Origin: Fibrobacter succinogenes
Lineage (GTDB): Bacteria > Fibrobacterota > Fibrobacteria > Fibrobacterales > Fibrobacteraceae
Direction: 5' to 3'
DNA: 64,000 nucleotides
NCBI GenBank assembly: GCA_902779055.1
Contig: CACZAD010000007.1
Coordinates: 124,001 to 188,000, forward strand
Shown: positions 32,719-41,416 of the stretch, piece by piece
Layout: every line of letters begins with the position of its first letter
How positions within the stretch are numbered: position 1 is the first letter of the stretch
Made by a program: the position numbers and the translations under genes
Notes under the pieces: generated by a model
Database searches by the model: none
Told to the model about the DNA's origin: nothing
The model's input: the letters and a program-made list of their open reading frames with translations, nothing else

Positions 32719-33879
32719 TTAGACGAACTTCTTTAAAATGTGCTTGCTGGCGTAGAAGTAATCAATGCCGCTGATGATCGTGATAGCCGTAATAATGCCC
32801 ATCACGATGATCGGGAATTGTGACCATACGTCGTCAAAGCCAGGTATCAAAGCGCGTACGGGTTCGATGGCTCCAAGAAGGATGGCGACGATGCCTACGC
32901 CCTGCAATGCGGTTTTCCATTTACCACTGCGACGTGCCGGCATGATAAGACCTTCGCTTGCGGCTAGCGTTCTGAGTGTTTCCACGCTGGATTCGCGGAA
33001 GTAGATCAGAGCGACCATCCACACCGATGCGTAACCCGTTGCGATAAAGCACATGAAAATCGTCATGTTCGAAATCTTGTCGCTGAACGGATCGAGATAC
33101 TTGCCGAGTGTGCTGACTTCGCCCATGGAGCGAGCGAGTTTACCGTCCAGATAATCGGTCAGCATAAATCCAAGTACCATCACGAGCGCAAGCACTTTAA
33201 AGACGAGGCTGTTGTTGCTGTAGTCCAGGTCGTTATCGTAGAAGAACACCCAGAGGAAAAACGGCGTGAGAACAATGCGGCTCATCGTGAGCTGGCTTGC
33301 AATCGAAAGGGGCTTTCTGTGGGCCGGGTCGCGGTAGTACCAGTATGCGTAAGCAGCGGTGGAGGCTGCGATCAGCAAAATGGAAACGACCATCATAATT
33401 TGTTGTAAATTCTCGATGTCCAACAAGTAGACGCCCATCGTGATCGTCACGGAAAGGTTAGCGAGCTTACTCCAGCGGCGCTTGCGGGGGAGTTGCTTTC
33501 CTTCGCGTAAAACGCCAAGCGAAAATAGCGTATGCGCAATCATTCGTCCAAGGAGAACGGCGCAACCGACTCCGAGAATTTTTTCAACGCTTTCGTTTTG
33601 GAGCAGGTCGCGGACAAAGATGCTTGCCATCACGATGAACTGCAAGAATCCGTCAATCGTATTTAGCCAAAGTCTGTAGTAGGGCTTCTCGATTTCCTGG
33701 CTGCGGAGCTGGAAAAGGTTGACCCATCCCATGACAAGCGCGATACCGACGAACGAACATGCCATCGTCGTCCAGCCTTCCCAAATGAAAATGATGACGC
33801 AGACGAAGACGAGTGCGCGTAAGACACTCCAAATGCGTGAACGCAAACGAACATCAGAAGTATTTTCTGGTTCTGTCAT
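32719..33879 (-). CDS. CDP-alcohol phosphatidyltransferase with long N-terminal membrane extension
   Basis: A 386-residue membrane enzyme. The catalytic motif is complete at residues 242-267 (D242, D245-G246, A249-R250, G259, D263, D267), the signature that binds CDP-diacylglycerol and the acceptor alcohol. The C-terminal ~195 residues match PgsA-like phosphatidylglycerophosphate synthases. The first ~190 residues add about five extra helices and have no family I recognise; ordinary PgsA is about 180-200 residues. The substrate is probably glycerol-3-phosphate, but another alcohol is possible. The start overlaps the recN stop (ATGA), so it is the downstream gene of a recN operon. No terminator is obvious after it. 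Confidence 0.85.
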   Translation of the reverse strand: MTEPENTSDVRLRSRIWSVLRALVFVCVIIFIWEGWTTMACSFVGIALVMGWVNLFQLRSQEIEKPYYRLWLNTIDGFLQFIVMASIFVRDLLQNESVEKILGVGCAVLLGRMIAHTLFSLGVLREGKQLPRKRRWSKLANLSVTITMGVYLLDIENLQQIMMVVSILLIAASTAAYAYWYYRDPAHRKPLSIASQLTMSRIVLTPFFLWVFFYDNDLDYSNNSLVFKVLALVMVLGFMLTDYLDGKLARSMGEVSTLGKYLDPFSDKISNMTIFMCFIATGYASVWMVALIYFRESSVETLRTLAASEGLIMPARRSGKWKTALQGVGIVAILLGAIEPVRALIPGFDDVWSQFPIIVMGIITAITIISGIDYFYASKHILKKFV

Positions 33880-35525
33880 AAGTTGTTCTCCAATAACTGC
33901 TTTGCATGGGTGCGAACCGTTTCCGAAGTTCCACCTAACATTCTAGCAATTTCATCGATACGTCCGTTCTTGTCAAGGTCAATAATGGACGTAAATGTCC
34001 TTCCGTCAATCTCTTTCTTGCTCACGGCGAGCTGATTCTGGGCTCGACTGGCCACCTGGTGCAGGTGGGTGATGGTAAGCACCTGGTGGTGCTTGCCCAA
34101 GTTCCGCAGCGCATCGCCGATGCTGTTGCCGGTTTCACCCGAAATTCCGGAGTCGACTTCGTCAAAAATCAGGAGCGGAACTTTGTCGAGCTCAGCCATG
34201 ACGCTCTTGATGGCGAGCAGCACGCGGCTCAGTTCACCGCCAGATACGGCCTTCTGCAAGGACTTCTCGCCTTCGCCCGGGTTAGGGGCAAGCAAGAATT
34301 CGATTCGGTCGGCACCGTTAGCAGAAGGTGCCTGTTCCGTGATGCTTGTCGTGAACTTCGCTTTTGGCATGCCGAGGCTATGCAAAATTTCTTGGACGGC
34401 GTTATCGAACTTGATGGCAGCCTCGCGACGCTTTTCCGTGAGCATTGCGGCAAAACGGTCGGTCTCGGCCTTGTTCTTTTGCGCTTCGCGCTTGAGTTCG
34501 TCAAGGTCGGCGTCCAGATTCTCGAGGCTTTCGAGTTCCTTTTTGCGCTGCTCCGTGAGGGCGATGAGACCGGCAACGTCAGTGCGGTACTTGCGCTTGA
34601 ACTTCTGGATCAATGCGATTCTGGAATTGGCCTTGTCGATTTCCATAGGGCTCATGGACTTGGCCGGGCGGAGTCTCTGCAAATCCTTGCAAATCCCTTC
34701 GAACGGGTCGGCCACTTCGACAAGTGCGTTCAAGTCTTCTTCGTAATGCGGAATCTTTTGAGCCAGCGAACGCAGCTTGAATTGCAGGTTCTGCACTTGT
34801 TCCAGAATGCCGTTGTCGTTTCCGATCAATCCCTGGATGTCGTTCAGCAGATTGCGTTCGGCTTCGCTCTTGCTGGCTGTCGTGACTTTGTCTTCAAGAT
34901 CTTCTTCTTCGCCTTCGCGAAGGGCTGCCTTTGAAAGTTCGTCGTACTGGAACTTCAAAAAGTCCTTTTGTGCGGCAAGCTCCTTGGCGTGTGCTTCAGT
35001 TCGTCCGATTTCGGCGAGAACGTTGTTCCAGGCGTTAAAGCTTTTGATGTATTCAGAAAGCAACTCCGTGTTTCCGGCGAATTCGTCGAGCATCTTGGCG
35101 TGAGTGCGGATGTCGCGCAGCAAAAGCTGTTCGCTCTGGCCGTGCATCTGGATCAGCGATTCGCCCAGTTCCTGCAAGTCCGTGAGGCTTACGACAGAAC
35201 CGTTTACGCGGGCGCGTCCCTTTCCGTTTTCGAGAATCTCGCGACGGATGATGAGTTCGTCGTCGTCATCCAGCTCAAGCTTTGTAAGGATCTGCTTGAC
35301 TTCGGGTTCGTCCTTGATGTCGAATGTGCCTTCGATGACGGCTTTTTCTTCGCCGGTGCGGACCATCGAAGCTTGTGACTTGTCTCCGCAAACCATACGG
35401 AGCGCTTTCATCAAGACGGACTTGCCTGCGCCCGTTTCACCTGTAATGGCGGTGAATCCCTTGTGGAAAGGGACCTCAGCCTCCGCTATCAATGTGAAAC
35501 CGTTAATTGAAAGTTGCTTTAACAT
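33876..35525 (-). CDS. recN: DNA repair protein RecN
   Basis: RecN is an SMC-like ATPase used in double-strand break repair. The 549-residue protein has an N-terminal ATPase half with Walker A GETGAGKSVLMKAL and a central coiled-coil region at roughly 155-370. The C-terminal half carries the ABC signature GGELSRVLLAIKSVMA and Walker B LLIFDEVDSGISGETG. Length and order are standard. It overlaps the CDP-alcohol transferase by four bases and follows trmB by 28 bases, so trmB, recN and the transferase may be one transcript. No LexA-type box was recognised upstream. Confidence 0.96.
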   Translation of the reverse strand: MLKQLSINGFTLIAEAEVPFHKGFTAITGETGAGKSVLMKALRMVCGDKSQASMVRTGEEKAVIEGTFDIKDEPEVKQILTKLELDDDDELIIRREILENGKGRARVNGSVVSLTDLQELGESLIQMHGQSEQLLLRDIRTHAKMLDEFAGNTELLSEYIKSFNAWNNVLAEIGRTEAHAKELAAQKDFLKFQYDELSKAALREGEEEDLEDKVTTASKSEAERNLLNDIQGLIGNDNGILEQVQNLQFKLRSLAQKIPHYEEDLNALVEVADPFEGICKDLQRLRPAKSMSPMEIDKANSRIALIQKFKRKYRTDVAGLIALTEQRKKELESLENLDADLDELKREAQKNKAETDRFAAMLTEKRREAAIKFDNAVQEILHSLGMPKAKFTTSITEQAPSANGADRIEFLLAPNPGEGEKSLQKAVSGGELSRVLLAIKSVMAELDKVPLLIFDEVDSGISGETGNSIGDALRNLGKHHQVLTITHLHQVASRAQNQLAVSKKEIDGRTFTSIIDLDKNGRIDEIARMLGGTSETVRTHAKQLLENNL

Positions 35526-35553
35526 TTGCTTTGCTATTGTTTGATTCTAATCT

Positions 35554-36309
35554 TTACTTCTCAAACTCTATAATGCTTCTATAAATCGGACGGCCTTCCT
35601 TCTTGTACTTGCGTTCGAATCCGGTCATGATCCCTTCGGTGGGTTCGGCCGTGTTGCGGACTAGCACCTTGCAAGTCGGGTAGGCGTCAAAAGTTTCAAG
35701 AGCGATTTCGTTGTATTCCTTGTGGTCGGTACCCCAATAGAAAATGCGCTTGCCGGGCTTTAAGCAACGGGCGACTTCATCAAGAAAGTCGGGGCGCAGC
35801 AATCGGTTCTTGTGGTGGCGTTCCTTTGGCCACGGATCCGGGAAGTACATATGGAAGGCGTCCACGGTATTGTCCTTGACGGCGTCACGCAAAAAGTAGA
35901 ACACGTCACCGCGGAGCATGGCGGCGTTGCCTTGAGCGACGATGCCGCGTTTTTCCATACGTTCATGAGCGAAGGCTGCCCAGGTGTAATCCCATTCGCT
36001 ACCCATAATAAAGTAATCCGGGTGCTTTTCGGCATAGTCCGTCATGAAGTTTCCCTTGCCGCTTCCGATTTCGACTTCGATGTGTCCGTTTTCGTTCGGG
36101 AACATGTCTTTCCATGTGAAGTCGAGCTTGTGCGGCTTTCCGTCCGGCGTCTTGATCGGCTTGCGGTCACCGTTGGTGCGGAAAATGTAGTGCCACAAAG
36201 CCTTCATGTTCGGGTCTTGTGTCAAGTCGCGATAAAATTCCGGGATGATGACTTCCTTCGGAGCCTTTTCCTCTTCGTTCAGAACTTCGTTGTTGTTTTC
36301 GTCTGCCAT
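35554..36309 (-). CDS. trmB: tRNA (guanine-N7)-methyltransferase TrmB
   Basis: TrmB methylates G46 of tRNAs with SAM. The SAM site VEIGSGKGNFMTDYAEKHPD and the catalytic/tRNA-binding segment MYFPDPWPKERHHKNRLL are intact; the last residues contain TGFERKYKKEGRPIY, typical of the family. Two starts are possible. GTG 36324 overlaps the stop of the upstream metallo-beta-lactamase gene as TAGTG and gives METKNMAD. ATG 36309 gives MADENNNE, five residues shorter. I list the ATG; coupling through the GTG is also plausible. An acidic N-terminal extension of ~25 residues precedes the conserved core. It probably shares a transcript with the genes on both sides. Confidence 0.94.
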   Translation of the reverse strand: MADENNNEVLNEEEKAPKEVIIPEFYRDLTQDPNMKALWHYIFRTNGDRKPIKTPDGKPHKLDFTWKDMFPNENGHIEVEIGSGKGNFMTDYAEKHPDYFIMGSEWDYTWAAFAHERMEKRGIVAQGNAAMLRGDVFYFLRDAVKDNTVDAFHMYFPDPWPKERHHKNRLLRPDFLDEVARCLKPGKRIFYWGTDHKEYNEIALETFDAYPTCKVLVRNTAEPTEGIMTGFERKYKKEGRPIYRSIIEFEK

Positions 36310-36323
36310 GTTTTTTGTTTCCA

Positions 36324-37211
36324 CTAAATAAATGCCACGATCTTATCTTTGAACTTTTCCGGAATTCCCTTGTCAAGCGCATCGCGGATGTGCTTGTCGG
36401 AATACTTCATCGAAAAATGACTCAAGATAATCTTTTCGCACTTGATGTCTCCGTCCATTTCGTTGAGCGCACGGACGATGTCTTTCAAGTGGCTGTGCCC
36501 TTTCTTTTTGCTCATCGCCTCGTCTTCGTCGTCGAGGAACGTGCATTCCGTAATGAGGACTTTCGACTGGAATACTTGGCGGTTGTCGAGCAGGCTTTCG
36601 CCAAGGCAGTCGCCCATAAAGCTGATGAGCGGCTCGTAGACTTCGCGCGTGATTTCGACGCCGTTCTTTCTGAGTTCGATGATTTCGGCGGCGTTTTTCC
36701 CAAGGAATTCATCTTTGAGCTTTTTCTTGTAAAAGTAAAGTGTTCCGCCCATCGTCGGGATGGAATGCTTGACTTCGAAGGCTTCTAGCGCAATGTCCTT
36801 GCGGTATCTCAAGAATTGCCGTTTGCCCGCTGTGATGGGCTCGATTTCGGGATAGCGGAATTTCGATTCGGCGACGCCTTCGAAAAGGGCTTCGGATTTG
36901 ATCCATGCCTTTGCATTTTCGCTGATGCATTCGGGAATGTAATAGACGCTGTCTCGTTCGACTCCCATCATCTTGCGCAGGCTGTGGTGTCGCATCAGGC
37001 AACGGGCGTGGTCGCCGTGGGCGTGCGTCAGGAATACGTGGTCGAGGGGGATTGCCGTGAGTGGGCATTCTCCCATGTCAATGCAAAAGTCGAGTTCGGG
37101 AATCTGGATGTACGTCGCAAGTCCGGAAATCGAAAAACCGGAAATAGGCGAGCAGGGCGTGTTCACGTGAACCTGCCGCAGGGCGTTGTGTATGTTTTTG
37201 CTTTCGTTCAC
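36324..37211 (-). CDS. Metallo-beta-lactamase fold hydrolase, RNase Z-like
   Basis: A cytosolic protein of about 295 residues. The metal site VFLTHAHGDHARC (T-H-x-H-x-D-H) is near residue 65. Later metal ligands fit FMGDCLGES (Asp), VLITECTFLDDEDEA and GHSHLKDIVRAL (His), then IILSHFSMKYS. This order is like tRNase Z/ElaC and related phosphodiesterases. I chose GTG 37211 (VNESKN); the frame extends six codons to 37229. The stop shares a base with the possible trmB GTG, so both are tRNA-related in function if this is RNase Z. Against that, the exosite arm of RNase Z is not evident, so a different phosphodiesterase remains possible. Confidence 0.78.
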   Translation of the reverse strand: MNESKNIHNALRQVHVNTPCSPISGFSISGLATYIQIPELDFCIDMGECPLTAIPLDHVFLTHAHGDHARCLMRHHSLRKMMGVERDSVYYIPECISENAKAWIKSEALFEGVAESKFRYPEIEPITAGKRQFLRYRKDIALEAFEVKHSIPTMGGTLYFYKKKLKDEFLGKNAAEIIELRKNGVEITREVYEPLISFMGDCLGESLLDNRQVFQSKVLITECTFLDDEDEAMSKKKGHSHLKDIVRALNEMDGDIKCEKIILSHFSMKYSDKHIRDALDKGIPEKFKDKIVAFI

Positions 37212-37312
37212 TTTTTTACCGCCCCACAATTTAGCAAATTTCGTGTCAGCCCCATCGCAATGACCTTCTGCATTTATAACGAAAAGAATCGGTTTGGCGT
37301 GTTTTTACGGAT

Positions 37313-37342
37313 GCAAAAAATCCCGGCGCGGAGTCCGGGATT
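37313..37342 (-). terminator. Terminator of the 37369-37947 lipoprotein
   Basis: AATCCCGG 37319-37326 pairs with CCGGGATT 37335-37342. Six T residues follow on the minus strand. Confidence 0.8.
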
Positions 37343-37368
37343 AAAAGCCGAAAATGTACGGGCTGCAA

Positions 37369-37947
37369 TTACTTCGTTGCAACAATGCTGTCGAAGTCAG
37401 AGCAGGACATCTTTTCGATGTTCACGCCCATGGCCTTGCTGCGGGTCCTGTCATTACCCTTTCTTTCAGGAATGCGGAAGCAGAAGTCGTACTTGTTTCC
37501 CTTGTCGGTCGGGATGCCCATCTTGAAGATGCGGAGGCGTTCCTGGCCCTTTCTTGTAATTTCGTGATAGTCGTACGTATTCTTGATACGTTCCAGACGC
37601 TTTTCCTGGGTGAACACGATTTCGTTGTTGATCGGTCCTTCGAGGATGATCGGGAGGGAGTTCTGGAAGCGGAGCTCCATCTTGCCGTTTGTCTTGACGA
37701 TGGACGTTTCGGCCGGCTTGATCAAGTAGCGCTGTTGCGGGATGTTCTTGTACGCCACGTTGTGACTTGCTTTGCGCACGCCGCAGACTTCACGCATATC
37801 GGGGTTGGCGACAAAGTCGATATCGCGGCAAATCGGGGGGAGGTCGGTCGGAACTTCGAGGTCTTCGCCGTCCTGGGCGGAACCGGCGCAACCAACCAAG
37901 AAAGACAATGCAACAAGGCAAGAGGACAACAATAAATTTTTCTTCAT
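37369..37947 (-). CDS. Small lipoprotein of unknown function
   Basis: A 192-residue lipoprotein, signal MKKNLLLSSCLVALSFLVGCAG with lipobox FLVGC (Cys20). The mature protein starts with an acidic patch (DGEDLEVPTDLPP) and contains four further Cys. ICRDIDFVANPDMREVCGV and YDFCFRIPERKG have Cys spacing that could form disulphides. Basic stretches occur in the last third. No known domain is recognised. It is monocistronic, with a terminator after it and an AT-rich 190-base region before it. That region holds an imperfect palindrome (ACAAAAATTC, AAATTTTGT, 38022-38040) shared with the xth promoter side. Confidence 0.7.
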   Translation of the reverse strand: MKKNLLLSSCLVALSFLVGCAGSAQDGEDLEVPTDLPPICRDIDFVANPDMREVCGVRKASHNVAYKNIPQQRYLIKPAETSIVKTNGKMELRFQNSLPIILEGPINNEIVFTQEKRLERIKNTYDYHEITRKGQERLRIFKMGIPTDKGNKYDFCFRIPERKGNDRTRSKAMGVNIEKMSCSDFDSIVATK

Positions 37948-38084
37948 GTTTAAAATATAAGATTATTATAAATCAAAAAGAGAATTTTTTTGAAATTGAA
38001 TAGAATAGATGGATTTTTCGTACAAAAATTCAAATTTTGTAAATATTTGTTAACTGAAATAAAGGGGAGGTGGGCTTTTACCCT

Positions 38085-38113
38085 TTGGAGTTTGAAAAAA
38101 TATTCTATCTTTG
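38085..38113 (+). promoter_or_regulatory. Bacteroidetes-like promoter of xth
   Basis: TTTG 38085-38088 and TATCTTTG 38106-38113 are separated by 17 bases. This matches the Bacteroidetes TTTG/TAnnTTTG pattern with slightly short spacing. The start codon is 26 bases further on. Confidence 0.5.
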
Positions 38114-38138
38114 GCATGAAAAATGAGATTGGTGTAAA

Positions 38139-38945
38139 ATGAAAATCTACAGCTGGAATGTCAACGGTATTCGCTCCGTCCTGAAAAAAGGCTTCGAAGA
38201 TTGGTTCTCTGCAACCGATCCCGATGTGCTTTGCCTTCAGGAAGTCCGGGCCGAAAAAAGCCAGGTCGCCGAAATCGCTAGCCGCGAAGGTTACTACACG
38301 TACTGGAATGCTTGCAAGCGCAAGAAGGGCTACAGCGGTGTGGCCGTCTATTCCAAGATCGAACCCGATGCGGTCAATTACGGTTTTGACATCGAGGAAT
38401 TTGATGAAGAAGGCCGTGTGCTCCAGTTGGTGTTCCCGGACTGGGTTCTCAACAGCATCTATTTCCCGAATGGTGGGCAGGGCGATGACCGCCTGGATTA
38501 CAAGCTCCGCTTTTACGATGCCTTCCTCGAAAACTGCAAACAGTGGCTTGCCGACGGAAAGCATGTGGTGACCGTTGGCGATTACAACACCTGTCATAAA
38601 GAAATCGACATTGCCCGTCCCAAGGAAAACGAGAACGTGAGCGGCTTTTTGCCGATTGAACGTGCCTGGATGGACAAGTATGTCGAAAACGGCTTTATCG
38701 ATACGTTCCGCAAATTGCATCCGGATACCCGCGATGCGTATTCCTGGTGGTCGAACCGCTTTGGCGCCCGCGAACGGAACGTGGGATGGCGTCTGGACTA
38801 TGGCTTTGTGGATGCAGCCCTTATGCCGAACGTGGTCAGCGCCGAAATCCATAACACCGTGATGGGTTCGGACCATTGCCCGATTTCCTTGGAACTCGAA
38901 CCGCCGTTCTTGCCGCTCCCCATCAAAAAATCCGAAGACATCTAA
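38139..38945 (+). CDS. xth: Exodeoxyribonuclease III
   Basis: An AP endonuclease/3'-exonuclease of base-excision repair, 268 residues, cytosolic. Motifs are KIYSWNVNGIRSVL at the N-terminus, the metal-binding Glu in DVLCLQEVRA, the His-Tyr region GYSGVAVYSK, GDYNTCHKEIDIARPKEN with the catalytic Asp/Asn, RLDYGFVDAAL, and the C-terminal SDHCPISLEL with the catalytic His. All are intact and in order, as in ExoA/XthA. The promoter is a TATCTTTG element. No ribosome binding site is strong (GAGATTGGTGTAAA). It stands alone. The last few codons are Ser/Glu/Asp and are duplicated just after the stop (AAATCAGAAGACGTCTAA), a small tandem repeat at the gene end. Confidence 0.96.
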   Translation: MKIYSWNVNGIRSVLKKGFEDWFSATDPDVLCLQEVRAEKSQVAEIASREGYYTYWNACKRKKGYSGVAVYSKIEPDAVNYGFDIEEFDEEGRVLQLVFPDWVLNSIYFPNGGQGDDRLDYKLRFYDAFLENCKQWLADGKHVVTVGDYNTCHKEIDIARPKENENVSGFLPIERAWMDKYVENGFIDTFRKLHPDTRDAYSWWSNRFGARERNVGWRLDYGFVDAALMPNVVSAEIHNTVMGSDHCPISLELEPPFLPLPIKKSEDI

Positions 38946-39039
38946 AAATCAGAAGACGTCTAAAGTAAAATAGTATCTTGTTTGAAAGCAATTTATATAC
39001 TATATTGCAAGCAAAATTTTTCAAACAAGGATACAGTCT

Positions 39040-39645
39040 ATGTTAAAGAAAATAGCTTTTGTGGCCATTCTGTTGGCTAGTGCTGCTTTTGCCCAGGTCA
39101 GTGTGGGTGAACACGCTTCGTTCACCTTCGGTACCGTTTGGGGCGAACATACCGATGATTCTTATTGGGGTCCTGGCTTTACTGCCGGTTTTGATGTTAA
39201 GGCTCCGCTGGATCCAAAACTGTCTTTTGTGGCTGGATTGGAAGTCGATTACCGTACAATAACTAACGAGTATAAATACCGTGATACCGAGATTGATCAC
39301 ACCTATTTCTTTATGTATTTAAGACTTCCTGCAGTGGGCCGTTTTTATGTTGATCCTAAGGTCTTTGGCGAATTCGGTATCTCTGCTGCCGTTCGTTTGA
39401 CCTCTGGCAATATGGCGGAAGGTGAGGATGAAGATGGATTCGATGTCTTTAGTGGCGTTTATGATAGCTCCGAAGATATGAGCCGCTTTGAATTTGGTCT
39501 TATTGCCGGTCTTGGCTTTGCCGTTACGCCGAAGGTCGACTTTAACATCCGTTATGCTATGGCTCTTACCAATATGGCAAGTCACGGTAATGGTGGCTCG
39601 AAGAATATGCGTTTCCAGGCGGGTCTGACGTACTGGTTCAACTAA
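39040..39645 (+). CDS. Small outer-membrane beta-barrel protein
   Basis: A 201-residue protein with signal peptide MLKKIAFVAILLASAAFA, cleavage before Gln-19. The mature part is a series of amphipathic strands: HASFTFGTVWGE, WGPGFTAGFDVKAP, LSFVAGLEVDYRT, KVFGEFGISAAVRL, FEFGLIAGLGFAV, DFNIRYAMAL, and FQAGLTYWFN as last strand ending in Phe-Asn. This matches eight-stranded OmpA/OmpX-like barrels. An acidic loop (AEGEDEDGFD) is exposed. No peptidoglycan-binding domain is present. Function (adhesion or porin) cannot be told. AAGGATACAG precedes the ATG, and TATATTGC near 38999 is a plausible -7 element with TTTG 20 bases upstream. A terminator follows. Confidence 0.8.
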   Translation: MLKKIAFVAILLASAAFAQVSVGEHASFTFGTVWGEHTDDSYWGPGFTAGFDVKAPLDPKLSFVAGLEVDYRTITNEYKYRDTEIDHTYFFMYLRLPAVGRFYVDPKVFGEFGISAAVRLTSGNMAEGEDEDGFDVFSGVYDSSEDMSRFEFGLIAGLGFAVTPKVDFNIRYAMALTNMASHGNGGSKNMRFQAGLTYWFN

Positions 39646-39664
39646 ACAATTTGCGAAATGTGAA

Positions 39665-39697
39665 GAAAGCCCGCACTTGAATGTGTGGGTTTTCTTT
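39665..39697 (+). terminator. Terminator after the barrel gene
   Basis: AAAGCCCGCAC and GTGTGGGTTTT pair around TTGAAT, followed by a T-rich tail (TTTTCTTT). Confidence 0.8.
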
Positions 39698-39707
39698 GTA
39701 TGAAATC

Positions 39708-39738
39708 AAAAAGCCGCCCTTGCGGGGCGGCGCTTTTT
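39708..39738 (-). terminator. Terminator of the aminotransferase gene
   Basis: AAAAAGCCGCCC and GGGGCGGCGCTTTTT pair nearly perfectly around TTGC. The minus strand ends in a T-run. Confidence 0.85.
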
Positions 39739-39769
39739 ACAAGTCGGTAGAGACCTTTTTGGGGACTCT

Positions 39770-41071
39770 TTACGAGTGCAGGTATTCGATGATCGCGTCG
39801 TGGATCGTGGTGAACACGCTTCTGAGCTCGTCTTCGTCTTCTTCCAAAAGCGTCACGCGGAAGCCCTTGAGGTCCGTGCAGAAGCTCGTGCTCGGCACAA
39901 CGCAGATGCCCTTTGCGCCCAGGAGATAGTACACGAAGCGGTAGTCGAGATTCGTCGTCTTGCTGCACCATTCTTCGACTTTCTTCTTGATGATCGGATT
40001 GTCGATCTTCAGCGTCTGGTGATTGTTGAGCGTACCTTCGCGGAAGATGATGGTGTTGTAGAATGCTCCGTAAGTTGGGTTGAAATAGAGCTCCGGAATG
40101 TCGGAGAGAATTTCATTGATGATGGCGCTCCTGCGACCGATCTTTTCGTTCAATGCCTTGCGGTGTTCCATGAAGCGCTTGTCGCCGAGAACGCGCGGAA
40201 TTGTCATCTGCGGGAGCGTTGTGGAGCAGACTTCCACCATCTTGGCGTTGTCGATAGCGCGGCAGAAGGCGTCGAACTGTTCGTCCTTGTCGCGGTTGTA
40301 GTATTCAGCCCAGCCGCAACGAGCGCCCGGCCACGGGTATTCTTTGGAAATGCCCTTGAGCGCAATGCCCGGAACGTCACCGATGTATTCGGCGAGCGCG
40401 TAGGCGTGAGCTCCGTTGTACGTAATCTTGTTGTATATTTCGTCGCAGATGATGAACAGGTTGTAGCGCTTGGCGATATCCACAATCTTCTTGAGGATTT
40501 CAAGCGGGTAGACCATGCCGGTCGGATTGTCCGGGTTCAGAATCAAGATGCCCGCGATGCTCGGGTTGTACTTCACCTTGTTTTCGAGTTCTTCCAGGTC
40601 CGGATACCAGTGGTTTTCGGGCTGGAGCCTGTAGGTGATCGGAGCCGTGTGGGCGTGGGCGGCTTCTGCAGAGCTGTGCGTCGAATAGGCCGGAGCCGGT
40701 CCGATAATGCGGGTCGTGATGGACAAGAGACCGTAAATCGTGGCGATAGCGTCGCCGAGACCGTTGAAGAACAGAATGTCGTCGACATTGATCTGTGCGC
40801 CGCCGAGCTTGTTGTTTTCTTTGACCAGGAACTCGCGGGTTTCGAGCATACCCTTGGACGGGCAGTAGCCGTAGCTGCGGTTCGTCTTGGCGAGGTCAAC
40901 GACAATATCCTTGATCCAGTCGGGGATCTGGCACTTCTTTTCGATCGGGTCGCCAATGTTTTCCCAATGGATTGGCAAGCCGAGTGCCTTGAGCTGGTTC
41001 GCCTTCTTCACGATCTCGCGGATTTCGTAAGAAAGTTCCTTAGCACCTTCGCTCAACAATCTTCTACGCAT
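39770..41071 (-). CDS. Class I/II PLP-dependent aminotransferase
   Basis: A 433-residue cytosolic aminotransferase of fold type I. Landmarks are YCPSKGMLETREFL, GLGDAIATIYGLLS, ILILNPDNPTGMVYPLEIL (substrate/PLP Asn), FIICDEIYNKITYNG (PLP Asp) and the Schiff-base Lys in LKGISKEYPWPGARCGW. The C-terminus has GAKGICVVPSTSFC and GFRVTLLEE with the carboxylate-binding Arg. It resembles alanine or aspartate aminotransferases; the amino donor cannot be fixed from sequence. It is single and closed by a terminator. The start ATG at 41071 follows GGAG with fair spacing (CATAGGAGTC on the minus strand). Confidence 0.9.
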   Translation of the reverse strand: MRRRLLSEGAKELSYEIREIVKKANQLKALGLPIHWENIGDPIEKKCQIPDWIKDIVVDLAKTNRSYGYCPSKGMLETREFLVKENNKLGGAQINVDDILFFNGLGDAIATIYGLLSITTRIIGPAPAYSTHSSAEAAHAHTAPITYRLQPENHWYPDLEELENKVKYNPSIAGILILNPDNPTGMVYPLEILKKIVDIAKRYNLFIICDEIYNKITYNGAHAYALAEYIGDVPGIALKGISKEYPWPGARCGWAEYYNRDKDEQFDAFCRAIDNAKMVEVCSTTLPQMTIPRVLGDKRFMEHRKALNEKIGRRSAIINEILSDIPELYFNPTYGAFYNTIIFREGTLNNHQTLKIDNPIIKKKVEEWCSKTTNLDYRFVYYLLGAKGICVVPSTSFCTDLKGFRVTLLEEDEDELRSVFTTIHDAIIEYLHS

Positions 41072-41179
41072 TTTAGACTCCTATGGAGGTTTCGAAAATT
41101 CACTTTTTTACTGCGTAATTATAGAATAATATTTTCGTGAATTCCCGTATTCCTTTTGTTTATGGTTAAAGTTTAGGGT

Positions 41180-41210
41180 AAAAAAATAAAGCAGCCTTTT
41201 GCGGGGCTGC
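41180..41210 (-). terminator. Terminator after the 36-residue ORF
   Basis: GCAGCC 41191-41196 pairs with GGCTGC 41205-41210 around TTTTGCGG. The minus strand then reads TTTATTTTTTT. Confidence 0.8.
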
Positions 41211-41240
41211 CCTTGAAACTTTTAATCTGAGTTTTTTGCG

Positions 41241-41351
41241 TTAAGCTTTACAGATCTTGGTTTCTTTGGACAGCCCCATAATAGCTCGGGCTGCTGCCGG
41301 GCTTGCTTCAATCGCTGCTGCGATGATGTTCTGTCCAAAGATTTTGTTCAT
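41241..41351 (-). CDS. Possible 36-residue small protein
   Basis: An ORF starting ATG 41351 encodes MNKIFGQNIIAAAIEASPAA...KETKICKA, a short amphipathic, Ala-rich peptide with a basic end. A TATATTTT element lies at about 41364-41371 on the minus strand, and a strong terminator follows 31 bases after the stop. The unit is thus a compact transcript of about 170 bases that is separate from the aminotransferase. There is no clear ribosome binding site, so a small RNA with an accidental ORF is the main alternative. The frame upstream of 41351 is open, but there it overlaps the HsdR-N gene on the other strand. Not recognised. Confidence 0.45.
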   Translation of the reverse strand: MNKIFGQNIIAAAIEASPAAARAIMGLSKETKICKA

Positions 41352-41416
41352 ACGAATAAAAATATAGTTCTCGTCGAATAAAAATTCAAGGGGTTTCAAA
41401 TTACTACATTCTGCGC

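Noticed and set aside
38022..38040. Imperfect palindrome ACAAAAATTC/AAATTTTGT as an operator
   Set aside because: It lies in very AT-rich DNA where such symmetry is common, and the arms are not exact.
39776..41140. A 454-residue plus-strand open frame
   Set aside because: Antisense to the aminotransferase, which has all PLP motifs.
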